Origin: VMFW01 sp038058095
GTDB lineage: Bacteria > Patescibacteriota > Minisyncoccia > UBA6257 > 2-01-FULL-56-20
DNA length: 34,843 nt
Assembly (NCBI GenBank): GCA_038058095.1
Contig: JBBUBW010000050.1
Span: forward strand, 1 to 34,843
Direction of reading: 5' to 3'
Shown: positions 12,972 to 20,904 of the stretch, piece by piece
Layout of the letters: each line of letters opens with the position of its first letter
Position numbering within the stretch: position 1 is the stretch's first letter
The notes under the pieces: generated by a model
Told to the model about the DNA's origin: nothing
Databases searched by the model: none
Seen by the model: only the letters and a program-made list of their open reading frames with translations
Translations under genes and position numbers: made by a program

Positions 12972-13256
12972 CTCGTCCTCTTCTGCTTTCCCTGCCGCCT
13001 ATTTAGTTTAACTTTTAGTTTCACTAATTAGGATTTGAGGTACCGATTTTGAGAAAGAAACCGGCGGCAACTACTGGGACTGGGAAGGATAATGATCGTA
13101 TGCGCTGTGTGCCAGCATACTCATGCAGTGCACGATGTTTTGTCACTGTCCGTATACTCTGCTCGGCGCTACTACACATTGAGGGCCGCGGGGAGTTTCG
13201 CGTTCGATTCACTTGCACCCATGGCTGAATCGACCCGTTGAATTCTAACCTGCTAC
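12950..13256 (-). ncRNA. Probable unclassified ncRNA (about 305 nt)
   Basis: This 406-bp gap holds a perfect TTGACA-17-TATAAT promoter facing left and a terminator before the next gene's own promoter, so a separate RNA of about 305 nt is expected. Local pairings: TCGATTCA/TGAATCGA (8 bp, about 30 nt from the start), GTATGC/GCATAC, and TGCCGCC with GGCGGCA. The 5' end resembles tmRNA: counted from the second G of GGGTAGC, nt 16-24 read UUCAACGGG against UUCGACGGG in E. coli, and a GCA-started frame runs ASESNAKLPAALNV to tandem UAG. No T-arm or matching 3' acceptor was found. A reading frame of 78 codons starting at the -10 box looks fortuitous. Confidence 0.55.
13022..13038. repeat. Single half-site of the GIY-YIG-cassette end repeat
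   Basis: CACTAATTAGGATTTGA matches the inner end of the cassette repeats (CACTAATTAGGACT at 2406-2419 and, inverted, TCAAAGTCCTAATTAGTA at 2673-2690). No partner arm is nearby, so it looks like a solo end or relic inside the ncRNA's 3' half. Confidence 0.45.
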
Positions 13257-13260
13257 CCAT

Positions 13261-13289
13261 ATTATATATACACCCCTAAGCCCTGTCAA
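13261..13289 (-). promoter_or_regulatory. Consensus sigma70 promoter inside the 3' end of the RNase HI gene
   Basis: Minus-strand TTGACA (13289-13284), exactly 17 bp, TATAAT (13266-13261). Both boxes are perfect. The -35 box lies within the last codons of the RNase HI gene; predicted start is near 13256. Confidence 0.85.
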
Positions 13290-13719
13290 GCGCCTCATTG
13301 ACCAATCTATCCGCTTTTTTGTTTTGTTCCCGTGGGATATGCACAAAAAACACTTTTTTAAAATCCAATCTTAAATTCCAAACTTCGACAAATAATGGCT
13401 GGAGGTCCGGCTCCTTAATCTTATATTCCCCGTTCAATTGCTTCACAATCAGTTCGCTATCCATTCTCACTTCAATCTCCGCCTCACCTGCTTTCTTGCC
13501 GCCCAAAAGAGCCTTGGCTTTTTTTAGAGCAAAAACAAGCGCCCGATACTCAGCCTGATTATTCGTCATCACTCCTAAATATTCTGAATACTCCTTACTG
13601 CCCACCACTACTCCCAAAGCCGACTTTCCGGGATTTCCTCTCGATCCACCATCTGTATAAATTACCAACTTCCCTTCTCCTTCATCTCCCCCAAAAAGCT
13701 TATGTGATTTTTTTGGCAT
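13276..13719 (-). CDS. rnhA: Ribonuclease HI
   Basis: Degrades RNA in RNA-DNA hybrids. Four-acid active site: D23 in YTDGGSRGNPG, E57 in NNQAEYRAL, D87 in RMDSELIVKQL and D137 in KKADRLVNEALD. 147 residues, with a 15-residue charged N-terminal lead and the short archaeal/CPR-like architecture without the E. coli basic protrusion. It follows the DHH gene by 3 bp and carries a strong promoter for the next RNA within its end. Confidence 0.93.
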   Translation of the reverse strand: MPKKSHKLFGGDEGEGKLVIYTDGGSRGNPGKSALGVVVGSKEYSEYLGVMTNNQAEYRALVFALKKAKALLGGKKAGEAEIEVRMDSELIVKQLNGEYKIKEPDLQPLFVEVWNLRLDFKKVFFVHIPREQNKKADRLVNEALDRA

Positions 13720-13722
13720 TAG

Positions 13723-14658
13723 CTATTTATTCAAAACCTCAATTAATTCTTTTATTATTTTTAATCCTTGCTCTTTTGTTTTTATTCCGGAAATTCCCGC
13801 TGCTCGCTTATGCCCCCCGCCGCCATATTTTTTCTTCAAATACAATCCCAAATTTATTTTGCACGATTCTGGCCTCCACGGATTTCCTCCGGCCGATATC
13901 TTGAAATCTTTATTTTCTCTCATTAGTGTTAAAACGTAGCTCAAATTAGGAACAAAATAATGCGGAGCAAACCGTACCCGGGGTATATTTGTTTTTGTTA
14001 AATCCAAAAATACGACATTTTCATAAATCTGAAGATTTTTTTGCGTATAATCCAATCCTTTTTTAATCTTAGCTTTTACACTCCCTAAAACTTTCTGAAT
14101 TTTCTTGAGTTTAATTATATTTTGTATTGGTTTCTCCCTCATTAATTCAATCAACCAAGCCAAAGAATCATTCTTAGAAGTTGCGTCAATAAACGCATCG
14201 AGTTGTAATACAGGCTCCTTAATTTCAATTGTTTGCTTCGCGGAAGAAAACTCCGCCGCATCCACGAAATCTGCCCAGCGCGCCAATTCTACAATATGTC
14301 TCGGTGGATGATATTGAAAATGTTTTTTTAAAGTCGCTAAAACTAAACTAGCACAAGATTTATAGGAAAAATCCAAATAGCGATATTTATTTGGACGAAA
14401 TGATTTTTGCCATGACCTTTTTACAAAAGTAGTTCGGTGATGGTCGAAAAAAAACGCGGCTTTAGGATGAAAATAAAAATCAAAAATTACTACCGGATTA
14501 ATAGATTTCCTCACAAGTCCGTCCCACTCAGGTGCCATAAAATGATCCATCGAATAAAAATCGCCTACCTCGTCACCCCTTTTTTTCAGAAAATCCCAAA
14601 AAACCGCAGCCGAAGCCCGACCGTCAAAGTCGTTATGAAAATAAAAATCGTATTTCAT
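13723..14658 (-). CDS. DHH/DHHA1-family phosphoesterase
   Basis: 311-residue DHH-superfamily protein of the NrnA/RecJ-like type. Motif I appears as HNDFDGRASAAV, the DHH motif as FFFDHHRTTF, and the C-terminal DHHA1 motif as GGGGHKRAAG. These metal-dependent enzymes degrade nano-RNA, pAp or cyclic dinucleotide products; the substrate cannot be told here. It overlaps the pgk gene upstream by 4 bp and is followed closely by RNase HI, suggesting an RNA-turnover pair. Confidence 0.85.
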   Translation of the reverse strand: MKYDFYFHNDFDGRASAAVFWDFLKKRGDEVGDFYSMDHFMAPEWDGLVRKSINPVVIFDFYFHPKAAFFFDHHRTTFVKRSWQKSFRPNKYRYLDFSYKSCASLVLATLKKHFQYHPPRHIVELARWADFVDAAEFSSAKQTIEIKEPVLQLDAFIDATSKNDSLAWLIELMREKPIQNIIKLKKIQKVLGSVKAKIKKGLDYTQKNLQIYENVVFLDLTKTNIPRVRFAPHYFVPNLSYVLTLMRENKDFKISAGGNPWRPESCKINLGLYLKKKYGGGGHKRAAGISGIKTKEQGLKIIKELIEVLNK

Positions 14659-15752
14659 TTATGATTCCGCTCTAAAGCAACTATCCCCGGCAATTTTTCG
14701 CCGGCCAAAAACTCCAACATTGCCCCTCCCCCGGTCGACACAAAACTAAATTTATCAAAAAATTCGTATTTTCTCAAAAATAGAACCGTCTCGCCTCCTC
14801 CTGCCAGTGAAAAACATTTTCTATTTGAAACAATCGCCCTAGCAATAGTCATTGAACCTTTCTCAAATCCTTTTTTTTCAAAAAGCCCCAAAGGGCCATT
14901 CCATATTACTGTTCCGGCTTTCATAATTTCAGAAACGAAAATCTTTTCGGTTTTAGACCCGATATCTAAAATCTTTTTAGACTGTATATGATAATCAATC
15001 GGCAAAAGTAATTTCCTAAACTTCAGCAAAGGCAAAAAAGCTTGCCGATTGTCTTTTTCCACAATCGACTCCCCGATATCCACTCCTTTTATCCAAAGCA
15101 ATGTATTCGCCGGCTCTCCGCCGATTAAAAACTTATCCGCCCGCTTTTCAAAAAACTTCAAAAGTCCCAGTTTATCTCCCGCCTTGCCTCCTCCTAAAAT
15201 AATCAGAAGAGGCTTCGCGGGCTTCTTAATTATTTTAGAAAGATTTATAACCTCTTTTTCTAACTGAAATCCACCATAACTCGGCAAAAATTTAGTAATG
15301 GCCGAAACCGACGCGTCTTTTCGATGGGAAATAGGGAAACCTTCATTTACGTAAAAATCTCCCAGGCTCGCCAACTTCTTTGCCAAGATAGGGCTATTTT
15401 CATATTCCTCTTTTAAAAACCGGATGTTTTCCAAAACAAAAACCGATCCCGGCTTGGATTCTTTTAAAGTTTTTCTTATCGCCTCAAAATTAAAATGGGA
15501 AATAAATTTTACGGGCTTACTTAAAAACCCGGAAAGCTTCTTCGCGTTCTTATTTAAACTTAATTTCTTGTTTATTCCCTTGGGCCTGCCTCTATGGCTT
15601 AAAACTAAAACTTTGCATCCCCGCTTAATTAAAAATTTTAAAGTCGGCGCCGCCGTCTGCATCCGCCAGTCATCTTCAGTATTAAAGTCCAACCGAACCA
15701 CCGCCGTTCCTTTAATCAGCGACGCCTTCGCTCGGCTCAAATAATTAATCAC
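14655..15752 (-). CDS. pgk: Phosphoglycerate kinase, divergent
   Basis: Transfers phosphate between 1,3-bisphosphoglycerate and ADP in glycolysis. PGK landmarks in altered form: VRLDFN, SHRGRPKG, ENIRFLKEE, GGGKAGDKLGLL, GGEPANTLL, WNGPLGLFE, GGGETVLFL and STGGGAMLEFLAGEKLPG. It is short (365 versus about 390 residues) and the usual NDAFGTAHRAHAS segment reads NEGFPISHRKDAS, with changes near the substrate site. The Lys and Gly-rich nucleotide sites remain. First gene of a unit with the DHH and RNase HI genes. Confidence 0.9.
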   Translation of the reverse strand: MINYLSRAKASLIKGTAVVRLDFNTEDDWRMQTAAPTLKFLIKRGCKVLVLSHRGRPKGINKKLSLNKNAKKLSGFLSKPVKFISHFNFEAIRKTLKESKPGSVFVLENIRFLKEEYENSPILAKKLASLGDFYVNEGFPISHRKDASVSAITKFLPSYGGFQLEKEVINLSKIIKKPAKPLLIILGGGKAGDKLGLLKFFEKRADKFLIGGEPANTLLWIKGVDIGESIVEKDNRQAFLPLLKFRKLLLPIDYHIQSKKILDIGSKTEKIFVSEIMKAGTVIWNGPLGLFEKKGFEKGSMTIARAIVSNRKCFSLAGGGETVLFLRKYEFFDKFSFVSTGGGAMLEFLAGEKLPGIVALERNHK

Positions 15753-15802
15753 CCAGTAATTATATCACACACGCTCCAATTTTCTTAGCGATAAAAACAA
15801 AT

Positions 15803-18184
15803 CTACTCCCTTAATCTCTTGTAAATCTCCGGCTCTACTTCGTGCCTGCCTTTGCCAAATTTTAATCTTGAATATTCTTTCAGCCGATGAGCTAAATCAC
15901 CATTCCCCTTCTCGAGTGGCATGGTCTTTATGTTAAATGGCTTTGAAGTTTCTCCGTTAACTAAAATTTTTACGTAAGCGTTGAAGTTGTCGATATTCAC
16001 CAAATCACCTCTATCAAACGTCGGTTCGAATTGTTTTACTAAAAATTCCGCGTCCTGCACACCCACCCTAAACACCACTTGCGATCCGACGTTCCCAAAA
16101 ACCGCGTCCCGGATCTTTTCGGTGAGTTGTGCGATAAACTGGTGAGCCATTGTTAAACTCAAGCGATATTTCCGCGCCTCAGAAAGAATCGTGCCGATTG
16201 AATCGGTAGTGAAATTTTGAAACTCATCAATATAAAGATTGAAATCTCTTCGCTTCGAGGCATCCGCTATATCCACTCTTGAAAGCGCCGCAATTAATAT
16301 CTTGCCAGTAAATACCATGCCTAAAAGCCCGGCGTTAATGTCTCCGATTCTACCTTTCGACAAATTAATCAATAAAATTTTTCCTTCATCCATCGCCGAC
16401 CTAAAATTAAAAGCCGAACTCGCCTGTCCGATAATCGGCCGCATATAATCATTCGAAATAAAATTATTAAATTTAGAAGTTATGTATGGCGTCATATTCG
16501 CAAGCGACGCCTCTCCGCCAGCTTTCACCGCTTCCTTTTCCCAAAAATCTATCACCACCGGATTATGAATCCGAGCCAGTTTTCGTTTCCTATATTCTGT
16601 GTCGGTAAAAACTCTCGGCACTTCAATCAAAGTCGCCGGCTCATTCGGCATATCTTCCATTAAAAGCAAGAGCGCGTTCCTCATATATTGCTCAAACATC
16701 GGCCCCATCGTCTCCTGTGAAAAAAGGCGGTTAAAAATACTCTGCATTTCGTTCACGATAAAAGTTTTCTCTTCCGGCCGGTTGAAATTATACTCAAGCA
16801 TATTCAGTCCCAACGGCCGGTCCAAATCTCCCGGATCGAAATAAATCACGTCCTCAAGCCTATTCGCCGGCACGTGTCCTAAGACTTCTTCCACTAAATC
16901 TCCGTGCGGATCAATCATCGCCACTCCTTTCCCGGCTTTAATATCCTCGATTATCATATTCGTCATCAAAGTCGATTTACCGGTTCCGGTCTGCCCGATA
17001 ATGTAAACATGCCGCCTCCTGTCCTCCTCGGTTATATAAATAGGATCATATTCTCCCCTAAAACTACTTTTTCCAATCATCACCCCGCTGGCCGGCAAAT
17101 TTGATGGCGGCGCGGATTCCTTTGACTTCAGCCACTTCACCTTCGGTGTATCCGTAGACGATCCCGGCATATGATAAAAACTTGCAATCTCCTCGGTATT
17201 CAAAAACATCGCTTGGCTAGGGTCAAAACTCCGAAAACTGAAGTTATACACCAAACTTTTTTGATTCCTTGGTTTTGAAATCCTAAAGCTATTCCTTTTC
17301 GGCGCTCCGAATTGTGAAAATCCGGACGCCAAACCCTCCAAAATGTCATTCGCTTGGAAAGGAGTCGCCGCCGAAGCCAAAATCCGAACATTCACCTGAA
17401 ACACCGGCTTAGAAATTTTCGCCTCAAGCGACTTTGCTCCTTCTTCATCAACCGATCGCCCGAGTCGAGATTGCTCTTTTTCCTCTTCAAGCTTCTTGGG
17501 GCTAAAAGCATCTCCGATCTCTGACAAAGTTATACCAAAACCGCGACCAAAAAGTTTCTCCCAAGACTCGCCTTTCTTAAGTTTCTCCACGTACTCATGA
17601 ACTCTTTTTTGGAAATTCGAAGTTTCAGGCCTCGCTAAAATCTGTAAAGCCGCCCCCTCTCCGATTTCGTTAACTTTTGAAAATCCCCCAACAATCGAAG
17701 AAAAAGAATCTGATTCTAATTCCCGATAAGTTCGAATCGGCAAAACTTGATTATCTTTCTGAGTAATATATGCCCCCGCCACCGCTCCCTCTGGATTAAA
17801 AATATTATAATCACTCTTCGCCAGCTCCACTGATGCTCCGTTCCACAGACCCTGAACCTGTTTCGCCGCCACCTCCGACATTATTTTAGGCACCGCCATA
17901 TAAAAATGAATCTCCTCTCCTATATGCGGCACTGCCACTTCAAACACGAAAGGTTTTTTAAGCGATGCAAAGTTGCTCAACAGCTGTTCGAATTTATTAA
18001 TCTCCACCCGAAAATCTTTTTCCTTTCCTCCCTGTGATACGCTTTCTTCTTTCGGCACCTTAATCAAAAACAAAGACAAATTCAGCAAATCGTTTAGTCT
18101 GCGTTTCCTTAAATATCCCCACAAAAAATAACCTCCCCCAAGAACCAAAATGCCAAAGATAATACCGAGAAATAAATTTAACAT
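15803..18184 (-). CDS. Type IV secretion/conjugation-type ATPase (VirD4/TraD/VirB4-like)
   Basis: 793-residue membrane-anchored P-loop ATPase. A single N-terminal helix (about 3-22) is followed by RKRR, a roughly 350-residue N-terminal region (FVFEVAVPHIGEEIHFYMAVP...), then Walker A GQTGTGKST at about 396-404, VAMIDPHGDLVEEVLGHVP, and Walker B LYIDEFQNF with ARKYRLSLTMAHQF, the signature of coupling-protein/DUF87-type conjugative ATPases. No relaxase or mating-pair genes are nearby. In CPR such ATPases have been proposed to serve pilus or DNA-uptake machinery; that role here is inference. A small soluble protein is encoded just upstream. Confidence 0.88.
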   Translation of the reverse strand: MLNLFLGIIFGILVLGGGYFLWGYLRKRRLNDLLNLSLFLIKVPKEESVSQGGKEKDFRVEINKFEQLLSNFASLKKPFVFEVAVPHIGEEIHFYMAVPKIMSEVAAKQVQGLWNGASVELAKSDYNIFNPEGAVAGAYITQKDNQVLPIRTYRELESDSFSSIVGGFSKVNEIGEGAALQILARPETSNFQKRVHEYVEKLKKGESWEKLFGRGFGITLSEIGDAFSPKKLEEEKEQSRLGRSVDEEGAKSLEAKISKPVFQVNVRILASAATPFQANDILEGLASGFSQFGAPKRNSFRISKPRNQKSLVYNFSFRSFDPSQAMFLNTEEIASFYHMPGSSTDTPKVKWLKSKESAPPSNLPASGVMIGKSSFRGEYDPIYITEEDRRRHVYIIGQTGTGKSTLMTNMIIEDIKAGKGVAMIDPHGDLVEEVLGHVPANRLEDVIYFDPGDLDRPLGLNMLEYNFNRPEEKTFIVNEMQSIFNRLFSQETMGPMFEQYMRNALLLLMEDMPNEPATLIEVPRVFTDTEYRKRKLARIHNPVVIDFWEKEAVKAGGEASLANMTPYITSKFNNFISNDYMRPIIGQASSAFNFRSAMDEGKILLINLSKGRIGDINAGLLGMVFTGKILIAALSRVDIADASKRRDFNLYIDEFQNFTTDSIGTILSEARKYRLSLTMAHQFIAQLTEKIRDAVFGNVGSQVVFRVGVQDAEFLVKQFEPTFDRGDLVNIDNFNAYVKILVNGETSKPFNIKTMPLEKGNGDLAHRLKEYSRLKFGKGRHEVEPEIYKRLRE

Positions 18185-18225
18185 CGGCTTAATTCAAAAT
18201 ATAAAAATTAGTTGGAAATCATTCT

Positions 18226-18268
18226 AAATTTTTCCGCCGAAGGCGGATCCTCCTTTGGAGGAAAAATT
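18226..18268. repeat. Cloverleaf-like double hairpin repeat
   Basis: An outer AAATTTTTCC/GGAAAAATT stem encloses two tight hairpins, GCC-gaa-GGC and TCC-ttt-GGA, joined by GGATCC. It overlaps the stop codon of the small gene at 18267. No T-run follows in the direction of transcription, so it looks more like a REP-type repeat than a terminator. Confidence 0.55.
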
Positions 18269-18665
18269 ACTTAAGCAATCCTCTTCTCTTAAACTCATCG
18301 TAAAGCTTGCCGGTCAAAGCATCATGAAACGCGTCCAGTACGAAAGGATTGGATTTTTTGGCCTCATTCGCCGCCTTCAAAATTCCATCTTTAAAAGCCA
18401 TCGATAAATAATGGTCTACCTCAAGCTTCGCTCCAGCCGACGCTCCTTTAGCGTAATCCGAATCGTCATTGGTTGTCGAACCCACCCCTTGGCCGGCAGG
18501 CATAGGATGTTCGGTCAGTTCGTGAACTGCTTTTTTAAGTAGTTGCTCTTGGGAAAAGTCCTTTGTTTCGGGCGCCTGCCGGTATTTCTCTATATCCCCG
18601 GCAATTCTGTCCATATCCGCCTCCAAAGGACCCGCTCCCCTCTCTGGTGTAAATTGGTCAGCCAT
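18267..18665 (-). CDS. Small acidic protein of unknown function next to the secretion ATPase
   Basis: 132 residues from the ATG at 18665; an earlier GTG at 18674 is too close to the GGGAG ribosome-binding sequence. Soluble, helix-rich and charged (MDRIAGDIEKYRQAPETKDFSQEQLL), with a Gly/Asp-rich middle and a C-terminal helix ending DEFKRRGLLK. No signal peptide or membrane segment. No family recognised. Shares orientation with the ATPase gene 82 bp downstream and may belong to the same transcript. Confidence 0.7.
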   Translation of the reverse strand: MADQFTPERGAGPLEADMDRIAGDIEKYRQAPETKDFSQEQLLKKAVHELTEHPMPAGQGVGSTTNDDSDYAKGASAGAKLEVDHYLSMAFKDGILKAANEAKKSNPFVLDAFHDALTGKLYDEFKRRGLLK

Positions 18666-18790
18666 TTTTTCCACAACTCCCTTGTTGTTATTAAAGGGAA
18701 CAATCTTCTATACTTACGTTAGTTTGGGTTAATTATATCACACAGCCGGTTTTTAAGTTAATAAACAGAAATTAATAAAACCTTCAAATT

Positions 18791-20413
18791 ATGACCAGGT
18801 ATATCTTTGTTGTTGGCGGCGTTATGTCGGGTATCGGCAAAGGCGTTGCCGCCGCTTCTATCTCCTCCTTGCTTGAAAACCGCGGCTACGAAGTCACCGC
18901 CGTTAAAATAGACCCCTATATTAATGTTGATGCCGGCACTATGAACCCCGTTGAACACGGGGAAGTTTTTGTCACCGAAGACGGTTTGGAATGCGACCAA
19001 GATATCGGCAACTACGAAAGATTTTTAAACAAGAATATCTACCGCACCAACTATATGACCACGGGGCTGGTCTACCAAACAGTTATCAACAACGAGCGCG
19101 CCTTAAAATACGAAGGTAAGTGTGTTGAAGTTGTTCCCCATATTCCCGAAGAAGTTATCCGCCGCCTTCGCCTCGCCGGTAAAAAAGCCAAAGCTGATTT
19201 TGTTTTGGTTGAAATCGGCGGCACCGTCGGAGAGTATCAAAACATTCTTTTTCTAGAAGCCGGCCGTATGATGAAAATCCAAAACCCCGACTCGGTCATG
19301 TTCGTTCTCGTCAGTTACTTGCCCGTTCCCTCAAATCTCGGCGAGATGAAAACCAAACCGACTCAGTACGCCGTCCGCACCTTAAACTCCGCCGGTATTC
19401 AACCCGACATTATTCTCGCCCGCTCCAGTTTTCCACTCGACGAACCCAGAAAGAAAAAATTATCCGTCTTCTGCAACGTTGCCGCTGAAAACATTATCTC
19501 GGCTCCGGACGTAAAAAGCATCTACGAAGTGCCGGTTAATTTTGAAAAAGAACAGCTCACTTTTAGGATCTTAAGAAAATTCGGCATCGCGGCTAAAAGA
19601 AACGGCCATACTCCGTGGTCAAAACTCAATCGTAAAATTAGCGCCGCCAATAAAGTTGTCAAAATCGGCATCATCGGCAAATACTTCGACACCGGCAAAT
19701 TCACCCTTTCTGATTCTTATATTTCCGTCATTGAAGCCGTAAAACACGCCGCTTGGAGTTTAGGATTTAAACCGGAGCTGGAATGGTTAAACGCTAAAGA
19801 TTATGAAACCAATCCCAACTCAATCAAAAATCTTTCCGCCTACGATGGGCTAATCGTCCCCGGCGGTTTCGGCTCAAGGGGCGTTGAAGGTAAAATCAAA
19901 GCCATCCACTATGCCCGGGAACACAAAATTCCTTACTTTGGCCTTTGTTATGGCATGCAGCTCGCCACCGTCGAATTCGCGAGAAATGTGGCTCATATGA
20001 AAGACGCCAACACCACCGAAATCAACTCCCACACCCATTTTCCGGTAATCGACATCCTTCCCGAACAAAAAGAAAACGTCAGCGAAAAAAACATGGGTGG
20101 AACTATGCGCCTCGGCGCTTATAAATGTCGCATCGTAAAAAACACCATCGCCACCAAAGCTTACGGCAAAAACTTAATCAGCGAACGCCATCGCCACCGC
20201 TACGAAGTTAATAATGATTTCAGAGAAAAACTGGAACAAGCCGGCTTAATTTTCTCTGGTATTAATCCCGAAAAAAATCTCGTTGAAATTATTGAAATCA
20301 AGAACCATCCTTTTTTTGTTGGCGTTCAATTCCATCCCGAACTCAAATCTCGCCCCTTCGATCCGCACCCATTATTCAAAGAATTCATCAAAGCCGCCTC
20401 TAAGAAAAAATAA
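18791..20413 (+). CDS. pyrG: CTP synthase
   Basis: Converts UTP to CTP using ATP and glutamine. Amidoligase domain 1 to about 268 begins TRYIFVVGGVMSGIGKGVAAASI (P-loop), with IDPYINVDAGTMNPVEHGEVFV. The glutaminase domain has the nucleophile Cys in YFGLCYGMQLA (about residue 384) and the His/Glu pair in VQFHPELKSRP. 540 residues is full length. Single gene on the plus strand between leftward units; no clear Shine-Dalgarno sequence. Confidence 0.97.
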   Translation: MTRYIFVVGGVMSGIGKGVAAASISSLLENRGYEVTAVKIDPYINVDAGTMNPVEHGEVFVTEDGLECDQDIGNYERFLNKNIYRTNYMTTGLVYQTVINNERALKYEGKCVEVVPHIPEEVIRRLRLAGKKAKADFVLVEIGGTVGEYQNILFLEAGRMMKIQNPDSVMFVLVSYLPVPSNLGEMKTKPTQYAVRTLNSAGIQPDIILARSSFPLDEPRKKKLSVFCNVAAENIISAPDVKSIYEVPVNFEKEQLTFRILRKFGIAAKRNGHTPWSKLNRKISAANKVVKIGIIGKYFDTGKFTLSDSYISVIEAVKHAAWSLGFKPELEWLNAKDYETNPNSIKNLSAYDGLIVPGGFGSRGVEGKIKAIHYAREHKIPYFGLCYGMQLATVEFARNVAHMKDANTTEINSHTHFPVIDILPEQKENVSEKNMGGTMRLGAYKCRIVKNTIATKAYGKNLISERHRHRYEVNNDFREKLEQAGLIFSGINPEKNLVEIIEIKNHPFFVGVQFHPELKSRPFDPHPLFKEFIKAASKKK

Positions 20414-20452
20414 AAAGGAGGGGTAGCAAGACTTCTCTCGCCGCTCCCCTCC
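20411..20452 (-). terminator. Intrinsic terminator of the leftward zinc-ribbon gene
   Basis: GGAGGGG (20417-20423) pairs with CCCCTCC (20446-20452); reading leftward the hairpin is followed by TTTTTATTTTTT. It abuts the pyrG stop codon. The 108 bp between it and the zinc-ribbon gene show no convincing gene. Confidence 0.75.
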
Positions 20453-20560
20453 ATGATGGATTTCCCTTTTCGGGCTTCGGTACTTGATTGTTCCCCGACC
20501 ATTCCGAAGTGGTTAGGATACAATTTACCATTCCATCACCCTTACCAAGAAATCCAATAC

Positions 20561-20746
20561 TTAATACTGCCGCCCTGTCCCTCCACAATCGGGACAAGAC
20601 ATGTAAACAGTGTGCGGCATAGGAAGCCTACGCAGTCTTCCGGTACCACCGCACGTGGTGCATCGTTTCTCCGGAGAAATCCAATTCCGTCTCCGCTCCA
20701 TACTCCATAGAATCATTTTTCTGTTCAGTAAGACACTCTCTCCCAT
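20561..20746 (-). CDS. Small DnaJ-type zinc-binding protein
   Basis: 61 residues. The C-terminal half has two CxxCGGTG units (CTTCGGTG and CPDCGGTG) 15 residues apart, exactly the pairing that binds one zinc in the DnaJ central domain. The N-terminal half is basic. ATG at 20746 follows GGGAGG by 6 nt, unusually strong for this window, and a TTGACA-17-TAAATT promoter and a downstream terminator make it a self-contained gene. Function unknown; a chaperone-like or RNA-binding zinc ribbon are possibilities. Confidence 0.75.
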   Translation of the reverse strand: MGESVLLNRKMILWSMERRRNWISPEKRCTTCGGTGRLRRLPMPHTVYMSCPDCGGTGRQY

Positions 20747-20773
20747 CAAACACCTCCCTTAATAGCTAAACTA

Positions 20774-20802
20774 AATTTAAGAAAAAATAATCCCGCTGTC
20801 AA
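20774..20802 (-). promoter_or_regulatory. Promoter of the small zinc-binding gene
   Basis: Minus-strand TTGACA (20802-20797), 17-bp spacer, TAAATT (20779-20774), about 28 bp before the start codon. Confidence 0.75.
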
Positions 20803-20833
20803 ATCATTGCGAGTATTCACAAAATCAGCTTAA

Positions 20834-20868
20834 AAAAGTTTGGGCGAGTCAGATTCCTCTGCTCGCCC
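20834..20868 (-). terminator. Intrinsic terminator after the 231-residue unknown gene
   Basis: GGGCGAG (20842-20848) pairs with CTCGCCC (20862-20868); leftward it is followed by AAACTTTTTT. Lies 36 bp beyond the stop codon. Confidence 0.85.
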
Positions 20869-20904
20869 TTTTGACGACACTTAACAAGCGCGCTAGACAC
20901 TAGA

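Noticed and set aside
13024..13260. 78-codon frame starting at the -10 box of the 13.26 kb promoter
   Set aside because: Translation would start within the promoter, the product has no family features, and RNA-like pairings overlap it; an ncRNA is the better reading.
20326..20597. Minus-strand frames at 20326-20523 and 20400-20597
   Set aside because: They run into the terminator and the pyrG coding end, with no family features.
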